50,006 nucleotides of DNA from CAYMWF01 sp964394085 [NCBI: uncultured Gemmatimonadota bacterium] (GTDB lineage: Bacteria > GCA-2686955 > CAYMWF01), in contig CAYMWF010000007.1 of NCBI GenBank assembly GCA_964394085.1, positions 1 through 50,006 of the forward strand, given 5' to 3'. The notes beneath the pieces were generated by a model. The model was not told the DNA's origin, ran no database searches, and worked only from the letters and a program-made list of their open reading frames with translations. The position numbers and the translations under genes were made by a program. The number at the start of each line of letters is the position of its first letter. Position 1 is the stretch's first letter. Of this stretch, positions 16,926 to 26,328 are shown one piece after another.

Positions 16926-17719
16926 CCGTGAAATTCCGGTATTCGGAAGTCGAATCGGAACGTTTCGGTTTCAAAGTGCACAGGTTCGACTCGGACCACG
17001 TAGATGACGAGTTGATGGATGCAGTCTGCGACGAAAAACCCGATCTCGCCATCATCCGGGTTCCCACGTCCGAGATCACCCGCGTCCACCGCCTTGCAAA
17101 GCTGGGCGCCGCCCCCATAGTGGCGGATACACTGGTCTACTACCGCCGCCCTGTCGACCCGGCGGACCTGGAGCCCATCCTCAACACGGACCTGGAATTC
17201 AGGCTGTCGGGGGAAGAAGACCGGCGGACCCTCGAGGCGCTTACCGGGCTCGTTTTCACGGGATACAGAAACCACTACATGGCGAATCCGCGCATCGACA
17301 CCTCGTGGCTCCATGATGGATATATCGAATGGGCATCTTCCTACCTGCAGAGGGATGGAAAACACTTCTGCTGGATCGTTTACGACGGTCCCCGCGCCGC
17401 CGCGTTCATAACCGGACGGCGGGACGGTTCGGAATTCGAGGATGTGCTCGGCGGAGTCCACCCCGACTGGCGGAACCGCACCCTTTACGGCGACCTTCTG
17501 AACTGCACCCTCGCCCACGCATCCGGCACCGGCTGCACCTCGATGCTGGTATCGACCCAGATCGACAATATCGCCGTTCAGAAAACCTGGATCAGAAAAA
17601 ACTTCTTTCTGGAACGGTCCGTCAATACCATACATCTCAATCTTTTCCCGAACGAATCCCACCGTGCGGGGATTTCCGCCGGTCATACCTGCGCCTGTTC
17701 CGAATTCGCCGGTAAATAA
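16922..17719 (+). CDS. GNAT-family acetyltransferase, probably amino-sugar N-acetyltransferase (RffC/WecD-like)
   Basis: A 265-residue protein whose C-terminal half has a GNAT core: FEDVLGGVHPDWRNRTLYGDLL corresponds to beta-4 and the acetyl-CoA pyrophosphate loop (VHPDWRNR...LY), followed by SMLVSTQIDNIAVQKTWIRK, the motif B helix. The N-terminal ~120 residues contain PDLAIIRVPTSE and HRLAKLGAAPIVADTLVYY, resembling the N-terminal domain of dTDP-fucosamine acetyltransferase. It would acetylate the 4-amino group made by the RffA-like enzyme. The four-base overlap with the GT2 gene shows translational coupling. Specificity is inferred from the operon rather than from catalytic residues. Confidence 0.75.
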   Translation: MTVKFRYSEVESERFGFKVHRFDSDHVDDELMDAVCDEKPDLAIIRVPTSEITRVHRLAKLGAAPIVADTLVYYRRPVDPADLEPILNTDLEFRLSGEEDRRTLEALTGLVFTGYRNHYMANPRIDTSWLHDGYIEWASSYLQRDGKHFCWIVYDGPRAAAFITGRRDGSEFEDVLGGVHPDWRNRTLYGDLLNCTLAHASGTGCTSMLVSTQIDNIAVQKTWIRKNFFLERSVNTIHLNLFPNESHRAGISAGHTCACSEFAGK

Positions 17720-17762
17720 ACATTCTGCTGGACAAAAAGTCCCTGATCTTTATCTTTCCGGT

Positions 17763-19709
17763 ATGTCGAATGTGCCTGAGAAGCTGACCAGTCCCATCGA
17801 GACGCTCACGGATAAAGACACGAAAGAGCGTCGCGCTTTCATCCGTTCGATTTCCCGCGATCTCGAAAACAGGTTCACGGACGGCTCCGAGGTAATAGAG
17901 GAATTCGCCGTAAGACGCCTGTACAGCCACGATCTTGTCGATATACCCTTGTTCCTCGAAAAAACCCTTTTCCGCACCACGCCCCTCGTGGTGGTGAAAC
18001 TGCGCTCCGAGAAAGACGCTTCCGCACTTCTGCACTATACCGCGGACAGCGGTATTCCGCTCTTTCCGAGGGGAATCGCCTCGTGGGGATTCGGCGGCGC
18101 GATCCCGACCACGAGCGGTATCGTGGCCGATACATCGTTTATGCAGCGGGTTCTGTCGCTGAACGGCGATCAAAAAACCGTGACCGTCGAGCCCGGCGTG
18201 AAGTGGGGGGAGCTCGACAGCTACCTCTCCGAGCGGGGTTTCGCCCTGCCGGTTTACCCTTCGAACCGGTTTTCAACGGTGGGGGGATGGATCTCGACGG
18301 GCGGATTCGGCGTCAACAGCTTCAAATACGGGCATATCCGATACTGGACGGAGAGTATCTCTCTGGCCGCTCCGGGAGGCGGCATTCACGAACTCGAATC
18401 CGGCACCGACGAATTCGATACCGTGTTCGGCAGCGAAGGACAGCTGGGCCTGATCACGAAAGTGGAGCTGAAGGTGATCGAAGCGACGCCCTATTCCTAT
18501 CCCTGCCTGCTCCACGGGGAGGACGACAAGGAACTGTTCGCTCTCGTCGAGGAGCTGAGCGAAAAAGAGTGCATTCCATCCCACGTGCTGTTCATGGACT
18601 CCGCCCACGCCCGCCTCGTCAACACCGTATGGCTGCAGAGGAAAGGAAAACCGGGCGATCTCCTCGTGGAGGAAAAACCTTCACTGTTTTTGCATTTCGA
18701 CGACCCTGAATCCTATGAGAAGTTCCAGGCTCTCTTCACCGGCACTCCCGGACTCGAGCAGGCGCCGCTTCACCAGGCGAGCTTCCTGTGGGGAGAACGG
18801 TTCAGCCCGATGAAGGTGCAGGTTCACGGAACCTCCCTTCTTGCCTGCGAGCTGATTCTGCCGCCTGAAAACGTTCCGGCCTTCATGGAAAGAGCGAAAA
18901 AACTGGCTTCCTCCCTGAAAGCGGAGCTCTTCATGGAATCCCATTTCATCAGGAAGAGCACCGGGATGGCCGTTCTCATCATGCCGATGTTCAATTGCGA
19001 CCGGCGGCGGACGTTCCAGTATTACATCTACCTCTCCCTCGTCTCCATGCTCACTTCCCTCGGTCTCAGGATGGGGGGAAGCCCTTACGGAATCGGCATC
19101 TGGAACGCCCCCATGGCCGACGCGAAAGCCAAAGAAGTTATAGAAGGAGTGCTGGCCTATAAACGTCATGTCGACCCTAAAAATCTTATGAATCCGGGCA
19201 AGTTCTGGCACCTGAGAAGCCGATTTTTCGGCCTGCCTGCACGGGTCTTCACACCGGCGCTTTTCAAGGTGCTGCTCCGGCTGCTCATCTTCATATCACC
19301 GGTCATCGGCGTATTCCTGCGGAAACCAGCGCTTCCGGGCAACGGAGATCCTTTAAAATTAACTTCTTTGCGCTGCACGGGATGCGGAAACTGCGTTACC
19401 GTCTGCCACGCGGTATCAGCAACCGGAGAAGAAGCCCTGGCCCCGAGAAGCAAGCTCCGGCTCGCGAGAAAGCTGACGGCGGGGAAACCTGTATCATCCG
19501 CCGAAGCCGACCGCGCCTTCCTCTGCACCAGGTGCGGATCCTGCGAGCATATTTGCCAGGGAAACCTGCCTCTCCTCGAATCATGGGACCTGCTGGAAGT
19601 GAATCTGGCGAAATCTCACGGACGTCCGACGGCGAGGATCAGGGATTTCGTCGCCGGATTGGGGCAAAATGAAGATTACCTGAAGAAAATAGGGTCCGAT
19701 CCTTATTGA
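17763..19709 (+). CDS. FAD-binding oxidoreductase with C-terminal 2x[4Fe-4S] domain (GlcD-like)
   Basis: A 648-residue protein. Residues ~75-250 form a PCMH-type FAD domain (PLVVVKLRSEKDASALL, GIPLFPRGIASWGFGGAIPT, VTVEPGVKWGELDSYL, VGGWISTGGFGVNS), as in glycolate/D-lactate dehydrogenases. A substrate domain runs to ~480, ending in the usual KRHVDPKNLMNPGKFW. A hydrophobic stretch (ALFKVLLRLLIFISPVIGVF, ~500-520) may touch the membrane. The C-terminus carries two CX2CX2CX3C clusters, CTGCGNCVTVCH (~538) and CTRCGSCEHICQ (~588). The 17763 ATG has only a weak ribosome-binding site; the frame is open upstream into the GNAT gene. It lies 39 bases before the glutamate-synthase-like genes, so it may be their electron donor or acceptor. 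Its own substrate is unknown. Confidence 0.85.
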   Translation: MSNVPEKLTSPIETLTDKDTKERRAFIRSISRDLENRFTDGSEVIEEFAVRRLYSHDLVDIPLFLEKTLFRTTPLVVVKLRSEKDASALLHYTADSGIPLFPRGIASWGFGGAIPTTSGIVADTSFMQRVLSLNGDQKTVTVEPGVKWGELDSYLSERGFALPVYPSNRFSTVGGWISTGGFGVNSFKYGHIRYWTESISLAAPGGGIHELESGTDEFDTVFGSEGQLGLITKVELKVIEATPYSYPCLLHGEDDKELFALVEELSEKECIPSHVLFMDSAHARLVNTVWLQRKGKPGDLLVEEKPSLFLHFDDPESYEKFQALFTGTPGLEQAPLHQASFLWGERFSPMKVQVHGTSLLACELILPPENVPAFMERAKKLASSLKAELFMESHFIRKSTGMAVLIMPMFNCDRRRTFQYYIYLSLVSMLTSLGLRMGGSPYGIGIWNAPMADAKAKEVIEGVLAYKRHVDPKNLMNPGKFWHLRSRFFGLPARVFTPALFKVLLRLLIFISPVIGVFLRKPALPGNGDPLKLTSLRCTGCGNCVTVCHAVSATGEEALAPRSKLRLARKLTAGKPVSSAEADRAFLCTRCGSCEHICQGNLPLLESWDLLEVNLAKSHGRPTARIRDFVAGLGQNEDYLKKIGSDPY

Positions 19710-19748
19710 TGAAGCAAACAAGACGGCTCCCGAAGTCGAAGAGCAACA

Positions 19749-21347
19749 ATGGGAAGCAAGTATTCAATTAAAACCGCGAAAGCGGCTCCGCTGCACCCTC
19801 CGCCAGCCAGGTACGCGGTAATCCGCAGTGGTGACTGCATCAATTGCGGGAAATGCGACGCTGTCTGCCTTTACGAGGTTCATCGCCGCGAGGAATTCGA
19901 TCCCAGGCTCATGGCCGAACCGGTCTCATTTCTATGCAGACGCTGCTATTCCTGCGTGCAGAGATGCACGGCCGGAGCGCTTTCGCTGTCCCGCTCTCCG
20001 GAATTCGAAACACTCGGGGACGAGATATATGCACCGGAAGATGTGATTTCCCTCCAGGAACAGGCCGAGTCGGGCGAGCTGCCCGTGAGCGGCTGCGGAT
20101 ACGGAGGGCTTTTCGCCGGACCGGGTTTCGACGGCATGTGGACCGACATGTCCGAAATCGTGCGCCCGACCCGCGACGGCATCCACGGCAGGGAATATAT
20201 AAGCACCGTGGTGGATCTCGGTCGCAAACCCCCCGATGTGGCGGACCTTTCCTTCGACGCCCATGGAAATCCCCTTTCCAATATCCATCCCGGCATAGAG
20301 ATCAAACTGCCGGTGATTTTCGACAGGCTGCCGTTCATGCCCGGCGGCGCCGCCGCTTTTATACATCCGGCGGTCGCCCGTGCAGCCAATCGTCTCAGCA
20401 CCTTCGCCATGATGGATGACGACGCGGTCGGCAGCGAACTCGATCCGTTCCGAAACCATCTTATCCGGATCGTCGATACGGCCAGGACCGGCGAAGACGA
20501 GCTCCTCGACCGCGCGGACCGGGAAAGCGTAATCGCCCTGCCCTGGTCGCCCGAGATTATGGATACCGTCGAAAAGCTGAAATCGCGGAACCCCGACCTT
20601 ATCGTATTCATCAAGATAGCGGTGGCGCCCGACCCCGGGGAGCTCACTTTCAGGGAAGAATCGCCCCTCGGTAAACGGGCTGCGGCGGGTAAAGCGGCCC
20701 GCTCCGAAACGCAGCACGGCAGACTGCTCCACCCGAACGGCGGCACCCAGGGGTGGCGCATCGACAATTCACACCGGGGTGCGCTCAGAAACAACAGGGG
20801 CGACACTTTCCCGGGCCGGGAGACGCATTCGGCCGAGGCGGTTCCCGCCATAGTGCGTGAGCTGACCCTCAGCGGGGCCGGGGTGATCCACCTTGACGTC
20901 AACCCATATGACGGCGGTTTTCACACCTTCCCTGAACTCGTTCGCCGAGTCCACCTTGAACTGGTGGAGGCCCGGATCCGTGATACGGTATCGATTATCG
21001 CTTCGGGCGGCCTGTCCAGGGCCGAGCACGTGCCGAAAACGATCATCCTCGGCGCCGATTGCGTCGCAATCTCCGTTCCCGCACTCATTGCCCTGGGATG
21101 CACCGTCTGCGGAAAGTGCAGCCTGGGTCAGAATTGCCCCCGGGACCTCGAATCGATCGACCCCGAGTGGGGTTCCCAGCGCATCATCAACCTGATGGGG
21201 TCCTGGCACAGCCAGCTTCTCGAAATTCTCGGCGCCATGGGAATTCGGGAGGTTAGCCGGCTGAGGGGGGAAACGGGCAGACTCCTCGAGAAACGAGACC
21301 TCGATCGAGAAGTTTTCGGAGAAATATTCGGCGGTCGCGACCGTTGA
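19749..21347 (+). CDS. Ferredoxin-FMN glutamate-synthase-like protein, divergent paralogue
   Basis: A 532-residue protein built like its neighbour at 21420: N-terminal Fe-S motifs (CINCGKCDAVC at ~34; CRRCYSCVQRC at ~64), a TIM-barrel glutamate-synthase FMN domain, and a terminal CTVCGKCSLGQNCPRD cluster. It differs where catalysis should happen. The GAKPGLGG glutamate/FMN motif of the neighbour is missing, the IDGGYGGTGAAP loop is replaced by LDVNPYDGGFHTFP, and a ~45-residue basic insert (from KRAAAGKAARSETQHGRL) lies between. IIASGGLSRAEHVPKTIILGAD, the phosphate-binding region, is retained. It is probably a structural or electron-transfer partner, or uses another substrate, rather than a working glutamate synthase. 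It is co-oriented with and between the FAD oxidoreductase and the canonical paralogue. Confidence 0.8.
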   Translation: MGSKYSIKTAKAAPLHPPPARYAVIRSGDCINCGKCDAVCLYEVHRREEFDPRLMAEPVSFLCRRCYSCVQRCTAGALSLSRSPEFETLGDEIYAPEDVISLQEQAESGELPVSGCGYGGLFAGPGFDGMWTDMSEIVRPTRDGIHGREYISTVVDLGRKPPDVADLSFDAHGNPLSNIHPGIEIKLPVIFDRLPFMPGGAAAFIHPAVARAANRLSTFAMMDDDAVGSELDPFRNHLIRIVDTARTGEDELLDRADRESVIALPWSPEIMDTVEKLKSRNPDLIVFIKIAVAPDPGELTFREESPLGKRAAAGKAARSETQHGRLLHPNGGTQGWRIDNSHRGALRNNRGDTFPGRETHSAEAVPAIVRELTLSGAGVIHLDVNPYDGGFHTFPELVRRVHLELVEARIRDTVSIIASGGLSRAEHVPKTIILGADCVAISVPALIALGCTVCGKCSLGQNCPRDLESIDPEWGSQRIINLMGSWHSQLLEILGAMGIREVSRLRGETGRLLEKRDLDREVFGEIFGGRDR

Positions 21348-21419
21348 AACGTATTAAGAACCGCCGGTACCGGGAAGAGCCTGGATATCGGCGGGTGGCG
21401 GTGTGCATGATGGACTGAA

Positions 21420-22901
21420 ATGAAAAAAACAGGCTCGAGGCATAAAAAGGCGATTACGAAATTCCTGGTTGTCAGGGGCGAAAACTGCATGGCATGCGGT
21501 CTGTGCGCACGGGCCTGCCCTGAAGGCGTGCATGTCCGCGAACCCGGTTTCAATGAAATGTCCACGCCGCTGAGCCACCTGTGCCCCGGCTCGTCCTGCG
21601 CCGAGCGAAGCGACTCGTGCGTGGCGGTGTGCCCGCGCCGTAACCTTTCGGTTTTGCGGGATCCCCAGTATGAGCTGCTCGGAGACAAACGCTGGACCCC
21701 GGACATCATCAGCGCCGTCATGCTTATGGCTGAAACCGGCGAACCTCCCGGCGATATCAGCTATCGGACCGGCGACTCGGGAGACGGTTTCGATCGCCTG
21801 AAACTCGCGATCCCGGACTGGGCGTTGGACGAAAGCGGAGAGGATACGGAGGATCTCCCTCCCGTGGATCTCGGCGTCGCTCTGAACCGGCGCGGCGAAG
21901 GACCATCCATCCGCATATCCGTTCCCTTTTACGGGGGCGGCATGTCCTACGGTTCGATCAGCACCTGCGTTATGAGGATGCGAGCCAGGGCGGCCGCCGC
22001 CTTCGGCACCTTCACCTGCACGGGCGAGGGCGGTTACCCCGACGAACTCTTTCCATACAGCAAGCACGTGATAACGCAGGTGGCAACCGGCCTCTTCGGC
22101 GTTCGAGAGGACACCATCCGCCGGGCGCCGATCATCGAGTTCAAATACGCCCAGGGCGCTAAGCCCGGCCTCGGCGGGCACCTTCTCGGAAGCAAGGTAA
22201 CCCCGGAGGTGGCGCGGATGCGGGAGTCCGTAACCGGCGTCTCACTATTCTCTCCCTTTCCGTTCCACTCGGTATACTCCGTGGAAGATCACAAGAAACA
22301 CCTCGACTGGATCCGTTCAATCAACCCGAACGCCCTCATATCGGTAAAAGTCTCTTCACCCCGTGATATCGACATGGTCGCGGTGGGCAGCTATTACGCG
22401 GGCGCTCACATCATACATATCGACGGAGGTTACGGCGGCACCGGAGCCGCGCCGGACATCGCTAAAAAGAACATCGCCATGCCGATCGAATACGCCATTC
22501 CGAAAGCCCACCGGTTTCTCGAAAAGGAGGGGATTCGCGACCGGATCGCCCTGGTGGCGAGCGGAGGAATCAGGACCCCTTACGACATCATAAAAATCAT
22601 CGCTCTCGGCGCGGATGCGGCAGTGCTCGGGACCTCCGAGCTTGTCGCGCTGGAATGCGTCAGGTGCGGCAACTGTGAAAAGGACAAGGGCTGTCCCCGA
22701 GGCATCGCCACCACCGACCCGAAACTCCAGACTCTCATGGACGAAGAGTGGGGAGTGAAGCGCATCTCGAACATGTACGCAGCCTTCCAGGAAGAAATCT
22801 CCCGCATCCTCCGCGCCTTCGGGTTGTCGAGCATCGCGGAAGCCCGGGGTAATATCTCGCTGCTTCATCATCCATCCTACCCGGAGCGGAGGAACCCCTG
22901 A
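21420..22901 (+). CDS. Glutamate-synthase central FMN domain protein with N-terminal ferredoxin domain (archaeal-type GltB2)
   Basis: A 493-residue stand-alone synthase subunit. The N-terminus has CMACGLCARACPEG (~residue 23) and a second Cys group (CPGSSCAERSDSCVAVC). The FMN barrel is well conserved: PFYGGGMSYGSIS, CTGEGGYPDEL, IEFKYAQGAKPGLGGHLLG, ISVKVSSPRDID, IDGGYGGTGAAP and LVASGGIRTPYDIIKIIALG. CVRCGNCEKDKGCPRG ends it, matching the 3Fe-4S-type cluster. It would aminate 2-oxoglutarate with ammonia channelled from the glutaminase encoded by the next gene, whose ATG (22902) follows its stop directly. The split of synthase into separate glutaminase and FMN polypeptides is known from archaea and anaerobic bacteria. 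The electron donor could be ferredoxin or the FAD/Fe-S protein upstream. Confidence 0.9.
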   Translation: MKKTGSRHKKAITKFLVVRGENCMACGLCARACPEGVHVREPGFNEMSTPLSHLCPGSSCAERSDSCVAVCPRRNLSVLRDPQYELLGDKRWTPDIISAVMLMAETGEPPGDISYRTGDSGDGFDRLKLAIPDWALDESGEDTEDLPPVDLGVALNRRGEGPSIRISVPFYGGGMSYGSISTCVMRMRARAAAAFGTFTCTGEGGYPDELFPYSKHVITQVATGLFGVREDTIRRAPIIEFKYAQGAKPGLGGHLLGSKVTPEVARMRESVTGVSLFSPFPFHSVYSVEDHKKHLDWIRSINPNALISVKVSSPRDIDMVAVGSYYAGAHIIHIDGGYGGTGAAPDIAKKNIAMPIEYAIPKAHRFLEKEGIRDRIALVASGGIRTPYDIIKIIALGADAAVLGTSELVALECVRCGNCEKDKGCPRGIATTDPKLQTLMDEEWGVKRISNMYAAFQEEISRILRAFGLSSIAEARGNISLLHHPSYPERRNP

Positions 22902-25466
22902 ATGAACCGGTCTCTTCATTTCACTAAAAGGGAAGCCGAAGGAGGATGCGGAGTCATCGGCGTCGCGAGCTCCGTTCCGGTCGCCGGCAGGTTTTTGCTG
23001 CGTCCGCTCGAACAGATGCATAACAGGGGAAACGGCAAAGGTGGAGGAATCGCCGCCGCGGGGTGCTTCCCCGGCCGTGAAGACGAATACGCGATACAGG
23101 TAGGCTACCTTGATCCTTCCGCGATCGCCGAAGTCGAGAAAGAAGTATTCACCCGCCGCTACATCGTCAGCGAACGTGAAGAAATCCCCACCGTCGACGA
23201 TTACCGGGACGTGCCGGGCATCGAGGTCGAACCTCCGCGGGTTATACGGTATTTCTGCCGGGTCAGGGAGGAGGAGCTCGACCGGTTCATGGAAAAAACC
23301 GGTTTAGAAGACAGGGCCGCCGCGGAGGATGAATTCATATTCACTGTTTCGGGCGGACTGGACGACCGCTGGTATCCCGCCGAGGGTGAAAAACGGGCTT
23401 TCGTCCTGTCTCACGGCAAGGATATCCTGGTTCTGAAGGGCGTCGGTTACGCGGAAAGTATCGCCAGGTATTACCAGCTCGACAATATAAGCGCTTTTAT
23501 CTGGATAGGGCACCAGAGATACCCGACCAGGGGGCGTGTGTGGCATCCGGGAGGCGCCCATCCCTTCATAGGCGTCAACTCCGCCCTGGTCCATAACGGC
23601 GACCTTGCCAACTACCATTCGATCACCGAATATCTCGCGCAGAAGGGTTTGACCCCCAGGTTCCAGACCGATACCGAAGTGGCGGCCCTGCTGTTCGATT
23701 TCTACACCCGAAATCTCCGGTACCCGCTCGAATACGCCATCGAAGCCATCGCTCCGACCACCGAGCGGGATTTCGACATGCTGCCTAAGGGAAAACAGCG
23801 CCTGTACCGCGCAATCCGCGCAGCCCACATCCACGGCTCCCCGGACGGGCCCTGGTTTTTCATCATCGCCCGCAATAACATTGCGGAATCGCGCCTGGAA
23901 CTTATCGCAATCACCGACACTTCCATGCTGCGCCCCCAGGTTTTCGCCATCTCCCGGGGAACCGCGGACATCGGCGCCGTGGCCTCCGAAAAACAGGCCA
24001 TCGACGCATTTCTTCACGATTTCGCCGGCGAAGGCGGGCAAGGCGTCTGTCCGGTGGCGGACCGCGTCTGGGTGGCAAGGGGTGGAAGTCACACCGACGG
24101 AGGCGCGTTCATCTTCTCTCTCGAAAAGAATGAAACCGGAAACGGAAGAAAACAACTGACTTGTATCGATAAATTCAACCATCCGGTCGAAGTTCCAGGC
24201 GAGCTGGTGGAACCCGGGGACGGGCCGGCCCTTTTCTCCATAAGGGCTGAAGGCGCATCCGAGGTTGAAAAATTTCTGAACGGGAAAACCCCCGAAGAAA
24301 GCTTCTCCGGCTTCACCGCACTACTCAAAACAGCGGATTACGAAACGAGCGCCGCGAAAATATCGGGCCTGGCCGAGGCCGCGGCCGGGGATCCGGCCCT
24401 TTTCGACAACGGCCGGCTCCTTCTTTCGATGATTCACGATCGCGGCGTGCACTACGGTGAAAAAAAGAAAAAGTGGATCACGGCGCTGGCGGCGGCGGCT
24501 CTTAACAGGCTCTTCTCCTCGCTGCCCGTTCCCGCACCAGGCGGAGGGCCGAACAGGAATGGAAAACCGGGAAGGGTCCGGGGCGACAACCTTGCCGTCC
24601 GCTTCGGAGTAACTGAAGCCAAGGAACTCAACTCTTTCGCGACAGACATCCACGATGACGCCGTTTCATGGACGATGGCCGTCGATGCCGGGGGATTTCC
24701 CGTTGAGGGGGAAGAATCGGTCGCCGCATTCATCGTCAAGGCTCACGAGCACGGATTCCGGAAGTTTCTCGTATACAACCTCGCCGGGCACCGGTTTCTC
24801 GGGTGCGGACTCGGGCCGGAGTCCGGGGGAACCGTTCTGCATCTTTACGGAAGCTCCGGCGACTACGCGGGGTCGGGGCTCGACGGCGCCGAGCTGCATA
24901 TACACGGAGACGCCCAGGACCAGGTCGGGCAGATTCTCAAATCGGGAAGGATCATCATCCACGGCAACGTGGGCCAGACTTTTCTCTATGGAGCGAAAGG
25001 GGGCGAAGCGTACGTGCTGGGAAGCACCGCCGGCCGGCCGCTCATCAACGCCGTGGGTTCTGTCAGAGCGGTGGTCAACGGCACCTGTCTCGATTACGCG
25101 GCGGAGAGTTTCATGGCGGGAGAAAGCCTCGACGGCGGCTTCCTGCTGATCAACGGCCTGAGGATAAACATCTACGGTGAAGTGATGGGTATGGAGGAGC
25201 GTTTCCCGGGCAGTAATTTCTTTTCACTGGCGTCGGGAGGCGCCGGTTATATCAACGATCCTTACAGAAGTATGACGGAAGATCAGCTGAATGGGGCCGA
25301 ATTTGTCGAGTTTTCGCAAAAAGATTGGCTGGTTATCGAAAAATATTTGAAAAATAACGAAAAATTTTTTGGAATTTCAATAAACGGGGATATCCTTACA
25401 GTAGATAGAATACGGAAGTGGCCCCAGGAGATCTACCGGAAGGTCGTAGCAGCGGCGTTCTGGTAA
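22902..25466 (+). CDS. Glutamate-synthase-like glutaminase (class II GATase) fused to GXGXG domain
   Basis: An 854-residue protein carrying the first and third domains of glutamate synthase without the central FMN domain, which the preceding gene provides. Residues 14-20 are GGCGVIG; Cys16 would become the N-terminal nucleophile after removal of a 15-residue propeptide. WIGHQRYPTRGRVWHPGGAHPF and LVHNGDLANYHS are typical glutaminase-domain motifs. From about residue 560 the GXGXG beta-helix begins (ELHIHGDAQDQVGQIL, IIIHGNVGQTFLYGAKGG, YVLGSTAGRPLINAVG, MAGESLDGGFLLINGL). It starts directly after the upstream stop. Ammonia made here would feed the FMN subunit. The fusion is not rare in anaerobes, but the companion set here is unusual. 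Confidence 0.92.
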   Translation: MNRSLHFTKREAEGGCGVIGVASSVPVAGRFLLRPLEQMHNRGNGKGGGIAAAGCFPGREDEYAIQVGYLDPSAIAEVEKEVFTRRYIVSEREEIPTVDDYRDVPGIEVEPPRVIRYFCRVREEELDRFMEKTGLEDRAAAEDEFIFTVSGGLDDRWYPAEGEKRAFVLSHGKDILVLKGVGYAESIARYYQLDNISAFIWIGHQRYPTRGRVWHPGGAHPFIGVNSALVHNGDLANYHSITEYLAQKGLTPRFQTDTEVAALLFDFYTRNLRYPLEYAIEAIAPTTERDFDMLPKGKQRLYRAIRAAHIHGSPDGPWFFIIARNNIAESRLELIAITDTSMLRPQVFAISRGTADIGAVASEKQAIDAFLHDFAGEGGQGVCPVADRVWVARGGSHTDGGAFIFSLEKNETGNGRKQLTCIDKFNHPVEVPGELVEPGDGPALFSIRAEGASEVEKFLNGKTPEESFSGFTALLKTADYETSAAKISGLAEAAAGDPALFDNGRLLLSMIHDRGVHYGEKKKKWITALAAAALNRLFSSLPVPAPGGGPNRNGKPGRVRGDNLAVRFGVTEAKELNSFATDIHDDAVSWTMAVDAGGFPVEGEESVAAFIVKAHEHGFRKFLVYNLAGHRFLGCGLGPESGGTVLHLYGSSGDYAGSGLDGAELHIHGDAQDQVGQILKSGRIIIHGNVGQTFLYGAKGGEAYVLGSTAGRPLINAVGSVRAVVNGTCLDYAAESFMAGESLDGGFLLINGLRINIYGEVMGMEERFPGSNFFSLASGGAGYINDPYRSMTEDQLNGAEFVEFSQKDWLVIEKYLKNNEKFFGISINGDILTVDRIRKWPQEIYRKVVAAAFW

Positions 25467-25491
25467 GCCTCCGCAGTGCAGGGGGGAAAGG

Positions 25492-26259
25492 ATGTCCGTC
25501 GCAGCGAAACACCTTCTGAACAAAACACTCTTCAGCTATTGCGGGTTCCTGTTGTTCCTCGTGCTTGGACAATGGATGACCCACCAGGTGAACAGCACCT
25601 TCTGGGTTTACATGTCGATCCTGACATTCAACCTGCTGTTCACGGGAGTATGGGGCATAGCTATCCCGATAATCCTCTCCCGCCAGTTTGAATTCAAGCT
25701 GTTCGAGTCCGTTCACCCTCTCAGGCTGGTCAACGGCGTCATCCTGCTTCTGCTCATCCTTTACCAGGTATTCTTCCGCAGGGGCCTGGCCAATGCTCTT
25801 TTCACCGAATCATTCGATATCCTGATATTCTGCAAGTATGTTCTTTTTCTCTTCCCCCTGTCCATAGGCATTATGCTCCAGTGTTTCTTCCTCATCCCGA
25901 AGACAATTCAACGAATCAGCGATCCCAAAACTTCCCCGACATCCGTACAGGCGGCAATGATTCTGGCTTCGGGTGCATCACTCGGGTTCGTATTTTACGC
26001 CTTCAGCCTCTTTAGTTCGCCCCAGACCGGAGCAGCCATGTTCCTGCTCGGGCTGGTCATCGGCACCGTTACCGTGCTGACGGGATCGGTCTACTACGCT
26101 TTCCCCGTGTTCTTCGCCGTTTCCGTCGTGCACGCCGCTACAGGTGCAAACTACTTGTTCGAACCTGCATGGGGACCGGTGGTATTCGGTATCATCTCGG
26201 CCGTCGTTGCTTTCATCATTCCGTTCAGATATTATAGATTGGACGAGCAGGAAGCCTGA
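25492..26259 (+). CDS. Membrane protein of unknown function, ~7 TM helices
   Basis: A 255-residue, very hydrophobic protein with about seven predicted helices (for example LFSYCGFLLFLVLGQWM, ILTFNLLFTGVWGIAIPI, VNGVILLLLILYQVFF and IISAVVAFIIPF) and a short charged C-terminus. I do not recognise a family. It starts 25 bases after the glutaminase-GXGXG gene, with GGGGGGAAAGG just before the ATG, so it may be the last gene of that operon. A role as membrane partner of the redox cluster is possible but unsupported. Confidence 0.75.
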   Translation: MSVAAKHLLNKTLFSYCGFLLFLVLGQWMTHQVNSTFWVYMSILTFNLLFTGVWGIAIPIILSRQFEFKLFESVHPLRLVNGVILLLLILYQVFFRRGLANALFTESFDILIFCKYVLFLFPLSIGIMLQCFFLIPKTIQRISDPKTSPTSVQAAMILASGASLGFVFYAFSLFSSPQTGAAMFLLGLVIGTVTVLTGSVYYAFPVFFAVSVVHAATGANYLFEPAWGPVVFGIISAVVAFIIPFRYYRLDEQEA

Positions 26260-26328
26260 TCCTCCCCGCGGGTGCATCAGGTTTTCACGGCGGAGCCGTC
26301 CGTGCTCCGCAAAAATCTGTTTTTGCGT

